Assembly: GCA_900078405.1 (NCBI GenBank)
Contig: FLTS01000001.1
Coordinates: 2,318,626-2,382,625, forward strand
Source: an uncultured Stenotrophomonas sp.
Lineage (GTDB): Bacteria; Pseudomonadota; Gammaproteobacteria; Xanthomonadales; Xanthomonadaceae
DNA length: 64,000 bases
Direction: 5' to 3'
The notes beneath the pieces are model-generated. The model had not been told where the DNA came from, made no database searches, and worked only from the letters and a program-made list of their open reading frames with translations. Shown one piece after another: positions 63,724 through 64,000 of this stretch (positions are counted from its first letter, which is position 1; each line of letters starts with the position of its first letter). Position numbers and translations under genes: made by a program.

Positions 63724-64000
63724 TCAGTCGAACAACGCCTGTATCGCCGCCAGCCCCGCCTTCGCGCGTTCCTGCTTGTGCGCCGCATCGGCCACCGGGT
63801 CGGCGCCGTCGCGCTGGATCTCCGCCGCCGGCAGTTCGTCGAAGAAGCGGCTGGGCTTCAGGCGCACGTGCTCACCGAACTTGCGCGTCAGCCGGCTGTA
63901 GCTCATCCACAGCTGGACCTTGGCACGGGTGATGCCCACGTACAGCAGCCGCCTTTCTTCCTGCAACGTGCCTTCGTCGAGGCTGACCTGGTGCGGCAGC
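63724..64000 (-). CDS. rep: ATP-dependent DNA helicase Rep/UvrD type (C-terminal part only)
   Basis: The frame is open to the window edge and encodes the last ~90 residues. The conserved helicase motif QEERRLLYVGITRAKVQLW (motif VI) is present, followed by SRFFDELPAA, as in Rep. The N-terminal ATPase motifs lie beyond the right edge. Rep removes proteins ahead of replication forks; UvrD is the main alternative. Confidence 0.85.
   Translation of the reverse strand, partial: LPHQVSLDEGTLQEERRLLYVGITRAKVQLWMSYSRLTRKFGEHVRLKPSRFFDELPAAEIQRDGADPVADAAHKQERAKAGLAAIQALFD

Noticed and set aside
1..64000. tRNA, rRNA, CRISPR arrays or insertion sequences
   Set aside because: No cloverleaf-type sequence, no regularly spaced repeats and no transposase or integrase were seen on reading both strands.

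Overview
The window reads as a high-GC gammaproteobacterial chromosome segment of the Xanthomonadaceae type (Stenotrophomonas, Pseudoxanthomonas or Luteimonas-like). Supporting signs are a periplasmic S46 dipeptidyl-peptidase, a symporter-fused hybrid sensor kinase, TamA/TamB, many GTG starts with ATGA/GTGA overlaps, and GTAG-tagged intergenic stem-loops resembling the SMAG repeats of Stenotrophomonas. Species cannot be fixed from the sequence alone. I see no tRNA, rRNA, CRISPR array or intact mobile element.

Layout. 1-8.5 kb: end of a TolC-type efflux gene, a broken DUF885 metallopeptidase, a small envelope-sugar operon (UDP-sugar epimerase, GT2, lipid-A N-terminal-domain protein), parAB and rsmG. 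8.5-20.1 kb: CbrA-like hybrid kinase, S46 peptidase, tamA and a frameshifted tamB. 20.2-29.8 kb: a nitrate/nitrite assimilation unit with siroheme synthesis (nirC-like transporter, nirB, nirD, nasA, cobA, nasT, truncated cysG). Its leader carries a sigma-54-type promoter, two hairpins with AACGGC hexaloops and a terminator that overlaps the second hairpin: an ANTAR antitermination switch for NasT. 30-33 kb: membrane proteins, folE, a redoxin and an ECF sigma factor. 33-47.7 kb: glyQS, a GspE-like ATPase, tatABC, hemH, hydrolase, YgjP-like protein, rdgC, ttcA. 47.7-56.6 kb: an accessory block of small exported proteins, AT-rich around 50-53.7 kb, ending in a dinD remnant. 56.6-64 kb: plsB, pyrF, acid phosphatase, yceH, GNAT and the end of a Rep-type helicase.

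Two patterns stand out. First, three genes (DUF885, nirC-like, tatC) are each broken by a 76-106 bp insertion of the same architecture, direct copy / inverted copy / direct copy. Deleting one repeat unit restores the full frame exactly in each. Together with a 10-bp tandem duplication in glyQ and several one-base frameshifts this may reflect sequencing or amplification error, template-switch mutation, or reversible disruption; the glyQ break favours error for at least some. Second, the GTAG tag of the REP-like repeats supplies the in-frame TAG stop codon of four different genes.
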